From NCBI GenBank assembly GCA_905236165.1, contig CAJOOC010000033.1, positions 1 through 61,517 of the forward strand: DNA of 61,517 bases. Reading direction: 5' to 3'. The translations under genes were made by a program, and so were the position numbers. Below are positions 1-7,794 of this stretch, piece after piece; within the stretch, counting starts at the first letter, position 1, and each line of letters begins with the position of its first letter. The notes under the pieces were generated by a model. The model saw nothing but the letters and a program-made list of their open reading frames with translations, searched no databases and was not told where the DNA came from. The DNA comes from an uncultured Prevotella sp. (lineage in GTDB: Bacteria > Bacteroidota > Bacteroidia > Bacteroidales > Bacteroidaceae).

Positions 1-18
1 AATCTGACATGACCAAAT

Positions 19-43
19 CCTGAGCAACTTTTTGTTGCTCAGG
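19..43. terminator. Perfect 10-bp hairpin with T5 loop
   Basis: CCTGAGCAAC, then TTTTT, then GTTGCTCAGG. It lies about 80 bp beyond the stop codon of the fucosyltransferase-like gene, so it may end that transcript. No U-run follows it on the minus strand, so it may instead belong to the hairpin repeats found elsewhere in the window. Confidence 0.4.
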
Positions 44-120
44 TACTTATAAAGAAAGTTAAATTAAAGTGCTGCGGAATTTAGGTTCTTTTGAAATCAC
101 ATTCTTCGATTTGTTGATTT

Positions 121-1056
121 CTATACTTCTATTGTAAGCCAACTTTCTTGGAATAAGGCTGATTTGAATTCATCGTTATACCAGCGAGATGGTGCAATCA
201 CAATTTTATCTTTGTTCGGAGAGAGATATTGTGCCCACCAATGAAATGTGCTGTTACTGATAATAAAGTGCTTACATGAAGACATCAATCGCATGAGCTC
301 CCATTGTTCATCTTTTCCAGACTCATAATAGCAGGGGCAACCGTCAACCGTTATGTTTTCCTTAACCCATTTAATGTCATTTGAAAAGAATACGAAGGTT
401 GGATTTTGTACCTTCTCACGCATTAAGTCTATGGCTCGCTCATAGTAATTCTTGTCGCAAACGAAGTATTTTCCTTTTGTTTTTGCATCATCTACGAAAT
501 CTCCGCGGCGTATACTTATAGCAACAGATTCTGAGTGTTGAATAGTATTCATTAAATCGTTGTTGTAATCATGCAACGGTTGTTTCGGTTGAAATTCCTC
601 GCACAACAAATCACCGATGCCTTTAAAATACTTCTCGCTTTCTGCAGGACAATTAACGATAAGGTTCTTAACCCATCGATACTTCTTTAATGGAAAGGGA
701 TGGTAGCCAAGATTGAGGTAATAAAGTCCAAAGAATGACATTAGTCCTACCCATCTCCTTTCGTAGCGGTCAATCTTAGAAAAGGATGCACCACGTGGAT
801 AAAAACGATTGAATAGTTTCCATACAATATATTGGGGGATGCTATAATTGATTGCGTCCTGCTTCTCAATACCCAAAGTTCTGAAGTTTACAAGGGCATT
901 CTCGTTTTTGAGACCAGATAAGAACTGGGAACGATAGATTTCGTCGAAGTTGAATATTATAGTCTCGTTAGGATTGTTTTCCTGTAGCTGCCTAGCAAAA
1001 GCATAACGGAAAAACTGATTTCCCAAACGACCACCGCCCATGTTTATGTATATCAT
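121..1056 (-). CDS. GT11 fucosyltransferase-like protein (alpha-1,2-fucosyltransferase family)
   Basis: A 311-aa glycosyltransferase that probably moves fucose, or a related 6-deoxysugar, from a GDP-sugar to a surface-glycan acceptor at the cytoplasmic membrane. It shows the N-terminal GT11 signature GGGRLGNQFFRYAFA (residues 7-21), the nucleotide-sugar motif SIRRGDF (residues 181-187) and the late motif ISNSTFHWWAQYL. Length is normal for the family. It is the last of five minus-strand genes with tiny gaps or overlaps, beginning with a CMP-sugar synthetase at 5225, so it is probably the last gene of that operon. Family assignment is firm; donor and linkage are inferred from the family. Confidence 0.88.
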   Translation of the reverse strand: MIYINMGGGRLGNQFFRYAFARQLQENNPNETIIFNFDEIYRSQFLSGLKNENALVNFRTLGIEKQDAINYSIPQYIVWKLFNRFYPRGASFSKIDRYERRWVGLMSFFGLYYLNLGYHPFPLKKYRWVKNLIVNCPAESEKYFKGIGDLLCEEFQPKQPLHDYNNDLMNTIQHSESVAISIRRGDFVDDAKTKGKYFVCDKNYYERAIDLMREKVQNPTFVFFSNDIKWVKENITVDGCPCYYESGKDEQWELMRLMSSCKHFIISNSTFHWWAQYLSPNKDKIVIAPSRWYNDEFKSALFQESWLTIEV

Positions 1057-1072
1057 CTTTTATTGTCGTTGT

Positions 1073-2053
1073 TTATAGAATGGATTGCTTGTTAGGCTCG
1101 AAAGGGTTGTTAACATGTCCGTATGCTTTTACTATTCTTTCGTCAACTTCTGCTCCAAGCCATATGATTTGGCAATCTTTATTCATGCTTGATACAGCGC
1201 TAGAACAGCACGTTATAGCTATGTCAAACTTTAAACCCATCAAAGAAAGCAACTGCTGGGGTGCTTTCGTGTTTAGAATTTCCACTCCAGGATAGGCTTT
1301 CTTGTAGTCGAAGTCATCACGCGGATGGAGTTTCACTACAATATTCTCTGCTCCATACTTCTCCACATAAGGTAGGAACAAGTCGCGCTGTTCGCTGAAT
1401 GAAAAATGAGCGTCTAGACATAGAGGCTGAGAGAAAATGACCCCATTTCGAAAAGCAAGTGCATTCAAATCAATCTTACTGAGATTGTATGCTGAAAGAA
1501 TAACATTGCGTTTGTCCTCTGAGGCTTCATCCCATAATCGCTGTATGTTGACCTGCTCGTAATTGTACGTTTTCAGACCATCGAAGAATTCTTTGTCTCT
1601 ATCAGTCGTGAGGATACGTTTTTTGCACCAAGGGTTGTATCCTCTGTAGTGCATTCCAATTCTTCCCGTGAAGAAATTGAAGAAGCGTTCTTTGTGATTT
1701 CCGGAATTGTACAGATGTTGACGATAGTCAAAGTTGGTGAAGAAATTGGGGCAGTCCTCCAAGAGAGTATAAGGTAGATTGTCTATCAGCGGTGAAGAGA
1801 AGAAAAGATGGTCTTGTGCATATATTTCCGAGCGGCTTAAACTCCAGCGATACTTCAAGCATCTTAACCGGTAAAGGAGTCGTGTCTTATCATCGAAAGA
1901 CAACATAGGTGGCATCACGACCTTGTTAGGCAATGCTAGTGGCGAAAGGTTGTTTCCAACGTAATATGTAGTGTGTCCAAGCATATCCTCACTAGCATAT
2001 AGCAAATAAAGAAGGAGAGAGTATGTTGTGTCTCCAATGAAAGAATATTTCAT
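1073..2053 (-). CDS. GT-B glycosyltransferase, sialyltransferase-like (GT52/polysialyltransferase type)
   Basis: A protein of about 326 aa. An in-frame ATG exists at 2098, but that start would overlap the upstream gene by 28 bp; the ATG at 2053 follows the upstream stop codon by 17 bp and opens with MKYSFIGDTTYS, so 2053 is preferred. The C-terminal half has VKLHPRDDF followed by a CCSSAVSSM stretch. This resembles the HP and Ser motifs of bacterial sialyl- and polysialyltransferases (GT52, GT38), which use CMP-activated sugars. A CMP-sugar synthetase gene lies in the same operon (4515-5225), which supports a nonulosonic-acid transferase. Similarity was judged by motif only, so another GT-B glycosyltransferase remains possible. 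Confidence 0.6.
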   Translation of the reverse strand: MKYSFIGDTTYSLLLYLLYASEDMLGHTTYYVGNNLSPLALPNKVVMPPMLSFDDKTRLLYRLRCLKYRWSLSRSEIYAQDHLFFSSPLIDNLPYTLLEDCPNFFTNFDYRQHLYNSGNHKERFFNFFTGRIGMHYRGYNPWCKKRILTTDRDKEFFDGLKTYNYEQVNIQRLWDEASEDKRNVILSAYNLSKIDLNALAFRNGVIFSQPLCLDAHFSFSEQRDLFLPYVEKYGAENIVVKLHPRDDFDYKKAYPGVEILNTKAPQQLLSLMGLKFDIAITCCSSAVSSMNKDCQIIWLGAEVDERIVKAYGHVNNPFEPNKQSIL

Positions 2054-2070
2054 GTGGCCGCTTTCTTGGT

Positions 2071-3066
2071 TTACCTGTGAGCTCGAATCCATGTCCATAG
2101 AAGATGAACTTTTTCCATAAAACCTGTAATCGCTTTTCTTTTCTTTAGGAAACTATAGCAAGAAGAAAACTCTTTCCAGGGCAGGAAACAAGAACCGTCT
2201 ACAATAGTCTTAGTCCATTCTGTAATATAGAAAGTCTTGAAATCATGGAATCGGTTTTTGTGTAGTGGCGTACCATCAAGCTTTATGGTCTTAGCAAAAT
2301 CGTCAAACCATATTAGGTTCTGCTCGCGAGCTTTAATACGCTTTATGATTACTTCTTCACTACTATTAGTCGTTATATTCAGACCAGACAATCTAAAGTA
2401 AAACAATGTATGTGATATGTTACAAACACCGTTCTTGCTTTCCCTCATTACAGTAATATCATCACTTCCCCATGCTAGAGGGAAATAGACGAACCCTCCT
2501 GCAGATTTTAAAGATGACGTTCTGAAAACATAGTTTGCGATGCATTTCAGCCTTCTTCTGCAAAAGAGGTTATAGAGGAAGTCTATCTGTGGTTCATATT
2601 CAAGGCTGGGATCATCCATGGCTGTCACGATGCCATTGGCATCTATACGTTTGACATTTGAACGGATGAGGTCCACTTCTGGATGTCTTAAGGTTAATTT
2701 GTTTGCCTCTTCAAGAAAAGTTGCTGCATAGATGTCATCATCACTGGCCAATATGAGATACTCTGTATCACACATGTCAATGAGCATGTTCCAGTGTGAG
2801 ACGAGACTCTTGATGCCCATGTTCTCCGCATTGCGGCGGTAGGTGAAGCGCGGATCCGAGAGATATGGCTCACAGATACTCTTCAAGGATTCTGGTGAAC
2901 AGTCGTCACTGATGATGACCTTGAAGTCTGTGTATGTCTGGTCTTGGATACTTCGGAGCATTTCGTCAAGGAAACGTCCTTTGTAGGCTGGTAGGAGAAA
3001 TGTAAATTTCATTGTTGAATTCTGATTGTCTGAGTGCACTGCTAGAACTTGCCATTGATTATTCAT
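2071..3066 (-). CDS. GT2 family glycosyltransferase
   Basis: A GT-A fold transferase. From the chosen start it is 331 aa and has MKFTFLLPAYKGRFLDEML, then VIISDDCS and the metal-binding LASDDDIY. The reading frame opens at 3132, but the ATG at 3066 has a strong AGGAGG ribosome site nine bases upstream and overlaps the flippase stop codon as TAATG, so the two genes are probably translationally coupled. A later ATG at 3012 would start exactly at the catalytic domain and cannot be excluded. Its role is adding a sugar to a lipid-linked surface glycan; the sugar is unknown. The relic at 5467-5538 is a close copy of its first codons. Confidence 0.85.
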   Translation of the reverse strand: MNNQWQVLAVHSDNQNSTMKFTFLLPAYKGRFLDEMLRSIQDQTYTDFKVIISDDCSPESLKSICEPYLSDPRFTYRRNAENMGIKSLVSHWNMLIDMCDTEYLILASDDDIYAATFLEEANKLTLRHPEVDLIRSNVKRIDANGIVTAMDDPSLEYEPQIDFLYNLFCRRRLKCIANYVFRTSSLKSAGGFVYFPLAWGSDDITVMRESKNGVCNISHTLFYFRLSGLNITTNSSEEVIIKRIKAREQNLIWFDDFAKTIKLDGTPLHKNRFHDFKTFYITEWTKTIVDGSCFLPWKEFSSCYSFLKKRKAITGFMEKVHLLWTWIRAHR

Positions 3067-4508
3067 TATTTGTCCCTCCTTTCTTTCACGTAATTGATTA
3101 TATACGTCATTGACTCGTTTTTGGTAAGCCATGAAACAGTCACATAAAACACTATGCCAACAAGAACTTGTATTAGAACATCAAGATATATGTTGATATT
3201 AATGCGTCCAACTAGATAAACCAGCGTGGCCATGATAAGGGCGAGGGCAAAATTCGGGGCCACATCCTTCAATTGATCTTTGTAGGAATAGTTAATGTTT
3301 TTTTTGTTTGGGTATGAGTTGACAAAATAGACAAAGATGTTGAAGAAAAGCATACCCCACATGATTGCCAGAGGGCTGATTAGCATCGTACCAAGTATCA
3401 TAAGAAGCATTATCGGCTTTTTGATAAACTCCATATTTAAGATGATATCTATTCTGCCACGTGCTTTTAATGCTTGGATATTGACATTACACATAATACC
3501 AATAGCAAGACAGAAGCAGGATAATTGCATAAAAGGGATTGAAGCTGCCCATTTTTCAGTGAAGATAATTATAATGAGTTTGTCTGATATGGCAGCTAAT
3601 CCGAAGAGCATAGGCATCAGTATGTATGTGCTTATGCGAATAGCTCTACGTAAAGCACGCTTGACAGCTTCTGGGTCATCCTGCATCTTGGATAATGCAG
3701 GAAATAGCACACCTTGTATTGTGCTATCAATATTATTACAGACAAGATTGGGAAGGCCTTCACCACGGTTATAGTAGGCAAGGTCAGAAGGTGAGTACTT
3801 TAGGCCTAAAGCATAGCCACGCACCTGTGCTGTAGCCGTCCCTATAAATGCCGTTCCCATATAGTGTAGCCCCTGATTGAATAATGGCTTGAACCTTTTG
3901 TAAGAGAAACGAAAATGGGGATGCCAATCAATTAGAAAGAATATCACAAGTGTTGTAACTACAGATGAGGACAATCCTTGAAAAACAAGTGCCCACGCGC
4001 CATAGCCAGAATATGCTAACGTGAGACCAACGATGGCAGAAACAGCGAGCCCTACAAAGCTGACATAGAAAAACCATTTGAATTTCATCCTGCGTGTGAG
4101 AATAGATCCTTGTACACCACCCAAAGCTCCAAGTGGCATGCCTAAGGCACTAACACGAATTATGTCACAAAGCAGGGGCTTATCAAACAACAGTGCAAAA
4201 TATGGCGCAGAGAAGAATGTTATTACGTAAATGATGCAGGAAAATACAAGTTGTGTGGTAAACAAAGTGTCAAAATCCAAACTATCAGCATCTTTCTTTT
4301 GTATTAAAGCGGGTCCCAGTCCACCATCTGAAAAAATAGCAAATAGCATGGTAAACATCCCCGCAAGAGCCACCACTCCGTAATCATCCGGTGACAGAAT
4401 ACGAGCGAGGATAACCGAGACAATGAAACTCACCGACTGGTTGCCTATCTTCTGCATGAACTGCCAAAACATGCCGCTGACAGTCTGTTGCTTTAGGTTT
4501 TCCTCCAA
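3066..4508 (-). CDS. Polysaccharide flippase of the MOP superfamily (Wzx/WzxC-like)
   Basis: A 480-aa integral membrane protein with about a dozen hydrophobic segments. Its N-terminus (SGMFWQFMQKIGNQSVSFIVS, then ARILSPDDYGVVALAG) is typical of the lipopolysaccharide/teichuronic acid exporters WzxC and TuaB. Such proteins flip lipid-linked oligosaccharide across the inner membrane. It sits between a CMP-sugar synthetase gene (6 bp upstream) and a glycosyltransferase gene (1-bp overlap), as expected in an O-antigen or capsule operon. No polymerase (Wzy) or chain-length regulator lies within the window. Family assignment is firm; the transported glycan is unknown. Confidence 0.88.
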   Translation of the reverse strand: MEENLKQQTVSGMFWQFMQKIGNQSVSFIVSVILARILSPDDYGVVALAGMFTMLFAIFSDGGLGPALIQKKDADSLDFDTLFTTQLVFSCIIYVITFFSAPYFALLFDKPLLCDIIRVSALGMPLGALGGVQGSILTRRMKFKWFFYVSFVGLAVSAIVGLTLAYSGYGAWALVFQGLSSSVVTTLVIFFLIDWHPHFRFSYKRFKPLFNQGLHYMGTAFIGTATAQVRGYALGLKYSPSDLAYYNRGEGLPNLVCNNIDSTIQGVLFPALSKMQDDPEAVKRALRRAIRISTYILMPMLFGLAAISDKLIIIIFTEKWAASIPFMQLSCFCLAIGIMCNVNIQALKARGRIDIILNMEFIKKPIMLLMILGTMLISPLAIMWGMLFFNIFVYFVNSYPNKKNINYSYKDQLKDVAPNFALALIMATLVYLVGRININIYLDVLIQVLVGIVFYVTVSWLTKNESMTYIINYVKERRDK

Positions 4509-4514
4509 TTCTCT

Positions 4515-5225
4515 CTATTGCGCGTTGTAATTGCAGATATAAGGGTCAATTTGGCTGACGCTTTCATCCATATCAAGCCACGCACGAGCGCAGGCTAGAT
4601 CTAAACCATCATCTATGTCACAACCAGTACGCTTGTCAACGATAAACTTATAGGGATTTGAACCGTGGAAATATGCCCATTCTATCATTTTCTTTCGTGG
4701 TGCAATCAGGATTCCGTCTGTCACGAAATATAGAGTAGGCAGTTTCTGGCTTGGTACGTGTTTCAGGCCGAGTTCATAGTTGAGCGGACCATCTTCGTTC
4801 CAAATGTACCGTTTAAAGCTCTCTACGGACATAAGAGAGTCGAATCCTTCTTCTAAAGCAGGGTAATAAGCCTCTATTGCTGCGCGGTAATCTTTAGGAA
4901 ACACTAATGGTGAGGTGCAGGTAGCCCACAGAATGTCATCTCCATCAACGCTTTCTGCGATATGTCGCACTACTTCTCCGAATGTCTTGGTTTTCTCGTC
5001 ACAATATTCAGGTGCTCGTTTATGTGTATTGGCTCCTGCAGATTCTGCCATAGCAAGCATGACATCAGAATCCGATGAAACAACAATATTTGAGATTTCC
5101 TTAACTTCCTGTAATTGTCGAATTTTGTTTATGAGAAGATTAGTTCCAGCAAAAGGAGCAATGTTCTTATTCTTGAGGCGGGTACTACCTGCACGAACAG
5201 GAATAATAGCGGTTATTTGTCTCAT
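4515..5225 (-). CDS. CMP-N-acetylneuraminate synthetase family cytidylyltransferase (NeuA-like)
   Basis: A 236-aa enzyme of the acylneuraminate cytidylyltransferase family, which joins CTP with a nonulosonic acid (sialic, legionaminic, pseudaminic) or Kdo-like sugar to give the CMP-sugar donor. The nucleotide-binding signature IPVRAGSTRLKNKN stands near the N-terminus (residues 8-21), followed by VVSSDSDVMLAMA and the ATCTSPLVF region. The conserved D-x-D-like IDDGLD is near the C-terminus. It is the first gene of the glycan operon. No sugar-acid synthase (NeuB type) is in the window, so either it lies elsewhere or the sugar is another substrate of this family. Confidence 0.8.
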   Translation of the reverse strand: MRQITAIIPVRAGSTRLKNKNIAPFAGTNLLINKIRQLQEVKEISNIVVSSDSDVMLAMAESAGANTHKRAPEYCDEKTKTFGEVVRHIAESVDGDDILWATCTSPLVFPKDYRAAIEAYYPALEEGFDSLMSVESFKRYIWNEDGPLNYELGLKHVPSQKLPTLYFVTDGILIAPRKKMIEWAYFHGSNPYKFIVDKRTGCDIDDGLDLACARAWLDMDESVSQIDPYICNYNAQ

Positions 5226-5466
5226 GTTAATTTGTTTGTTTAGGTTGAGTAGAAATGCGTCTATTCCAAATATTTTTTTGATTTGAAATCTTGCTTGATG
5301 GTGATTTGGACAAATTGTTTATAACGTTGTAAAACATTGTACATTGCATTGTAATCTATGATTTATCATGCAGGAATCGTTGTTTCTTTTTTTGCGCCTA
5401 TTATCATGCATATGGGTATAAGCTTTGAACTGTACGCTTAACTTAACTGCTTTTTGTCCATAGCTC

Positions 5467-5538
5467 TTAAATGCTGCGGAGCATCTCGTCAAAGAAACGT
5501 CCTTTAAATGCAGGGAGGAGGAATGTGTATTTTGACAT
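5467..5538 (-). pseudogene. Relic: first 23 codons of a GT2 glycosyltransferase gene
   Basis: On the minus strand the sequence reads MSKYTFLLPAFKGRFFDEML and ends three codons later at a TAA. It matches the start of the GT2 gene at 2071-3066 (MKFTFLLPAYKGRFLDEML) at both protein and DNA level. The stop falls where the intact gene has CAA, and homology ends a few bases beyond. This is a decayed or recombined duplicate, too short to be functional. Confidence 0.75.
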
Positions 5539-5621
5539 GATTGTGAATATTGAATTCTGTTTGTGGCAGTTTCTACAGACTATTGAAGCGTATGCCCGTC
5601 TTTGAGGCAAACCTTACGGGG

Positions 5622-5717
5622 CTATAGAAATAATGTCTGGGAATTAAGGCAACGGAACGTGCGTTCGAGGAACTTCTCCGCATTGTAGCATGGGATGATG
5701 ACGCTAATTCTAATCAT
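5622..5717 (-). pseudogene. Relic: N-terminal 31 codons of a second GT2 glycosyltransferase gene
   Basis: Minus-strand translation gives MIRISVIIPCYNAEKFLERT, then FRCLNSQTLFL and a TAG. VIIPCYN-E-FLERT is the classical opening of GT2 transferases, followed by the usual L-SQT. Nothing glycosyltransferase-like follows. It is not a copy of the first relic, so two different genes have lost all but their 5' ends here. Confidence 0.7.
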
Positions 5718-5731
5718 GTGTTGTGTTTTAC

Positions 5732-5883
5732 GCAAAGTTGGAACTTTGCTCCTACGAAAACGGGAACGTTAACGTTAACGATAACGGGAACGCTCGCGAA
5801 TGCGACCATGAGCCGCACGCTGATGTTGCCTCTGCGGGGAGGCGATGCGGAACAGGAAGCATTAAGAGGGTCAGCAAAGCTAA
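5732..5883. repeat. Dispersed 101-bp repeat, copy A, with hairpin and AACGNN insert
   Basis: It begins with hairpin GCAAAGTT-GG-AACTTTGC (5732-5749), continues CCTACGAA, then a run of AACGNN hexamers (about 5759-5791), then a segment ending GTCAGCAAAGCTAA. The last part is a diverged version of the repeats at 6723-6823 and 11943-12043, with the hexamer run inserted after CCTACGAA. Confidence 0.7.
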
Positions 5884-6046
5884 CTGGAAATTATTTTTCT
5901 CGCAAAGGAAAGGTTGGTCTCTTCGAGACGTCTTTGCCAGTGCTGCCAGTCTTTGGGTATGCCAACATGCCCCAGTCTTGCGTCATATGCATGGCTGACG
6001 ATGTAAGCAGCCTCTTTACGCAAAGGGCAAGGGTTGCGCTTTGCGC
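5884..6046. repeat. Non-coding hairpin cluster
   Basis: It contains GTCTC-TTC-GAGAC (5917-5929), an imperfect GGGTATG/CATGCCC pair, and GCGC-TTT-GCGC (6036-6046), with phrases such as CTCGCAAAGG and TTTACGCAAAGGGC. Similar phrases and three-base-loop hairpins recur at 60660-61030. A 65-codon minus-strand frame here has no recognisable protein features. Confidence 0.5.
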
Positions 6047-6417
6047 TAGTTCTCATTTGATTCTTTATACGAATCAATAATCTTCTGAATTTGAATGGTT
6101 AATGTTGGAATGATGTTCTTCGCAACATCCCAAACAATATAATAGTTTACTCCCATGTAATCATGGACGAGCCTGTCTCGCATGCCGGCCATCTCGCGCC
6201 ATGAGATGCTTTGCCATGCATATTTGACATCGGCGGGAATCTTTTTCGTCGCTTCACCAATAATGGAGAGGCTGCGCGTAACAGCTCGTTTCAACGTCTC
6301 ATCGCGCAGGAACTGCTCTATCCGCATCTCTTCTGTTATAACGGAGTGCACATAAAGACACTCGTCCAGAATGTGCTGGAGATATGGGAGATATGACTTA
6401 TACATATTCGACCTCAC
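6046..6417 (-). CDS. hepT: HepT-like ribonuclease toxin (HEPN, DUF86)
   Basis: A 123-aa HEPN-fold protein. The family motif R-x4-H is present as RDRLVHDY, following SISWREMAGM, with the usual all-helical sequence. HepT toxins are RNases neutralised by a partner MntA nucleotidyltransferase that AMPylates a tyrosine near the R-x4-H motif; Tyr residues follow it here (HDYMGVNYY). The partner gene lies immediately upstream and overlaps it by 20 bp, the usual order. An ATG at 6405 is an alternative start. The C-terminus runs into hairpin-rich repeat sequence. Confidence 0.87.
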   Translation of the reverse strand: MRSNMYKSYLPYLQHILDECLYVHSVITEEMRIEQFLRDETLKRAVTRSLSIIGEATKKIPADVKYAWQSISWREMAGMRDRLVHDYMGVNYYIVWDVAKNIIPTLTIQIQKIIDSYKESNEN

Positions 6418-6691
6418 TTAATATGACGTTACCGATATAAGGGCTAAGGCCTTTGCGAGTAACCACATCAAGTTTGTTGTGCTTGAAGTTGTCTTCCAAT
6501 ATGCGGCATGCATATATGAAATTGTGGTAGGTCTCTTGCTTAGTATCGAAATCGATAAGGATATCAATGTCACTTGTTGCCGTATTTTCATCGCGTACGG
6601 TAGAGCCGAAAAGTCCTAATTGCGTGACACCGACTGCACGGAGCTGGTCTTTCAGTGAAGACAGGCGTTTTATGACGGAATTTTTTTTCAT
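6398..6691 (-). CDS. mntA: MntA-like minimal nucleotidyltransferase antitoxin
   Basis: A 97-aa nucleotidyltransferase carrying the polymerase-beta signature GLFGSTVRDENTATSDIDILIDF: the GS motif followed by D-x-D. This is the standard MntA antitoxin, which inactivates HepT by adding AMP. It lacks the substrate-binding domain of larger transferases, as expected. A GT-rich spacer with the hairpin GGCAGG-AGAA-CCTGCC lies just upstream. It forms a two-gene toxin-antitoxin module with the overlapping HEPN gene. Confidence 0.87.
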   Translation of the reverse strand: MKKNSVIKRLSSLKDQLRAVGVTQLGLFGSTVRDENTATSDIDILIDFDTKQETYHNFIYACRILEDNFKHNKLDVVTRKGLSPYIGNVILSEVEYV

Positions 6692-6708
6692 AAGTGTTTT
6701 GGATTAAT

Positions 6709-6852
6709 GGCAGGAGAACCTGCCTACGAACGCTCGAAAAGACGACCATGACATGCACGCCGACGATGCCCCTGCGGGAAGGTGTAGCAGGTCAGGGAGT
6801 ATTAAGAGTGTCAGCGAAGCTAACGTTGACGTTAACGATAACGAAAACCGGG
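6709..6852. repeat. Dispersed 101-bp repeat, copy B, with hairpin and AACGNN tail
   Basis: Hairpin GGCAGG-AGAA-CCTGCC (6709-6724) runs directly into the repeat body 6723-6823, which differs from copy C (11943-12043) at only about three positions. The tail 6821-6852 is a run of AACGNN hexamers. It lies in the gap between the toxin-antitoxin pair and the nuclease fragment. Confidence 0.85.
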
Positions 6853-6877
6853 AAGCCCCGTCCCTAGGGATGAGTGA

Positions 6878-7198
6878 TTAAAGCTGGCTGATGTCCTCTT
6901 CAGTCAGCCCGAGACTTTGTGCTATTATTTCTATGGGTACACCATTAGACTTCAGACTGCGTGCATTTGCCAGCTTCTCCTCAAGCCTGCCTTCAGCCCT
7001 GCCTTCAGCCCTGCCTTGCGATAGCCCCTCTTCCCTTCCTTGCGAGAAGCCCTCTTCCCTTCCTTGTGAGAGACCCTCTTCGCGTGCTGTGTCGATTACG
7101 TCGTTCTGTATCATCAGGGCATCAACGTGTCGGTCATAGGAGTCACGCTCGTCCTTGGTCATTTTGAGATATGCCAGCTTCTGGCGTGCTTCCTGCAA
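6878..7198 (-). pseudogene. C-terminal fragment of an Rpn/PD-(D/E)XK nuclease-family transposase
   Basis: A 106-codon frame matching only the tail of Rpn-type recombination-promoting nucleases (normally about 280-320 aa). It has LAYLKMTKDERDSYDRH, the VIDTAREEG helix, then a tract of EEGLSQGR/AEGR heptads and a final small domain PIEIIAQSLGLTEEDI. The frame extends a little upstream to a stop, and the nuclease domain is gone: its place is taken by the 22-bp tandem array at 7225-7488. Probably a dead remnant; the coiled tail could still be expressed. Confidence 0.7.
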
Positions 7199-7224
7199 GC
7201 CAAAACGTGTATTTTTGTTGGTAA

Positions 7225-7488
7225 TGCGGTAACAGACCGTCGATTACGTTGTGATAGTTACTCCATTACGTTGTAATAGACCGTCGATTGGATGGTAACA
7301 GACCGTCGATTGCGAGGTGATAGTTACTCTATTGCGTTGTAAAAGGGCCACTTTTGAGAGGCAAAAGGGCAACTTTTGGTAGGTAAAAGGGCAACTTTTA
7401 GGTGGTAAAAGGGCCACTTTTACATGGTCGAAGGGCGTCTTCGAGGAGGTCGAGGGGCTTCTTCGAGGTTGTCGAGGGGCGTAGATGA
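7225..7488. repeat. Tandem array of twelve 22-bp units with changing hairpin stems
   Basis: Twelve units of exactly 22 bp follow one another without a break (for example 7269-7290, 7335-7356, 7423-7444). A short GGTnn-like core is shared. The second half of the unit varies in types: ATAG-TTACT-CTAT (units 2, 5), AAAAG-GGCCA-CTTTT (units 6-9) and TCGAAG-GGCGT-CTTCGA (units 10-11). Units 1, 3 and 4 share a fourth type with little pairing. A run of AACGNN hexamers (7488-7520) follows directly. Confidence 0.9.
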
Positions 7489-7581
7489 ACGTTAACGATA
7501 ACGATAACGAAAACGGTAACTGTTGTTCGTGAAGAACATGTAATCGACCATTAATTTGTCATGAATTATTTTTTTTTTTTT

Positions 7582-7788
7582 ACCTCCACCTCCACCTTTT
7601 CATTGTAAGGTTCCCTGAATCAGGGTGTTGAGTTGGTGGAGGTTGCTTTTAGCCTCCACCAATGCGGTGTCTCTTGTTTGTAAATCTCTTTGAATCAGGG
7701 AAATATATTGGTGGAGGTTATTTTGAACCTCCACCGCTACAACTATCTTGAAACGAGATGGTTAGGTGGGAATGGTGGAGGTGGAGGT
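7582..7788. repeat. Nested inverted-repeat structure downstream of the VirE gene
   Basis: Outer arms ACCTCCACCTCCACC (7582-7596) and GGTGGAGGTGGAGGT (7774-7788) are perfect inverted repeats. Inside lie two hairpins with the same stem, GGTGGAGG/CCTCCACC (7635-7660 and 7710-7735), and the palindrome CCCTGA-A-TCAGGG (7612-7624), of which TTGAATCAGGG is a partial second copy. It directly abuts the 3' end of the primase gene. A role as terminator, origin-like or recombination site is speculative. Confidence 0.75.
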
Positions 7789-7794
7789 TTGTTT

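Noticed and set aside
5880..6077. 65-codon minus-strand frame beside the HepT gene
   Set aside because: It lies in hairpin-repeat sequence with phrases shared with 60660-61030, overlaps the HepT 3' end and has no recognisable protein features.
7225..7488. CRISPR array
   Set aside because: Units are contiguous 22-mers with no conserved repeat/unique spacer alternation, and no cas gene is present.
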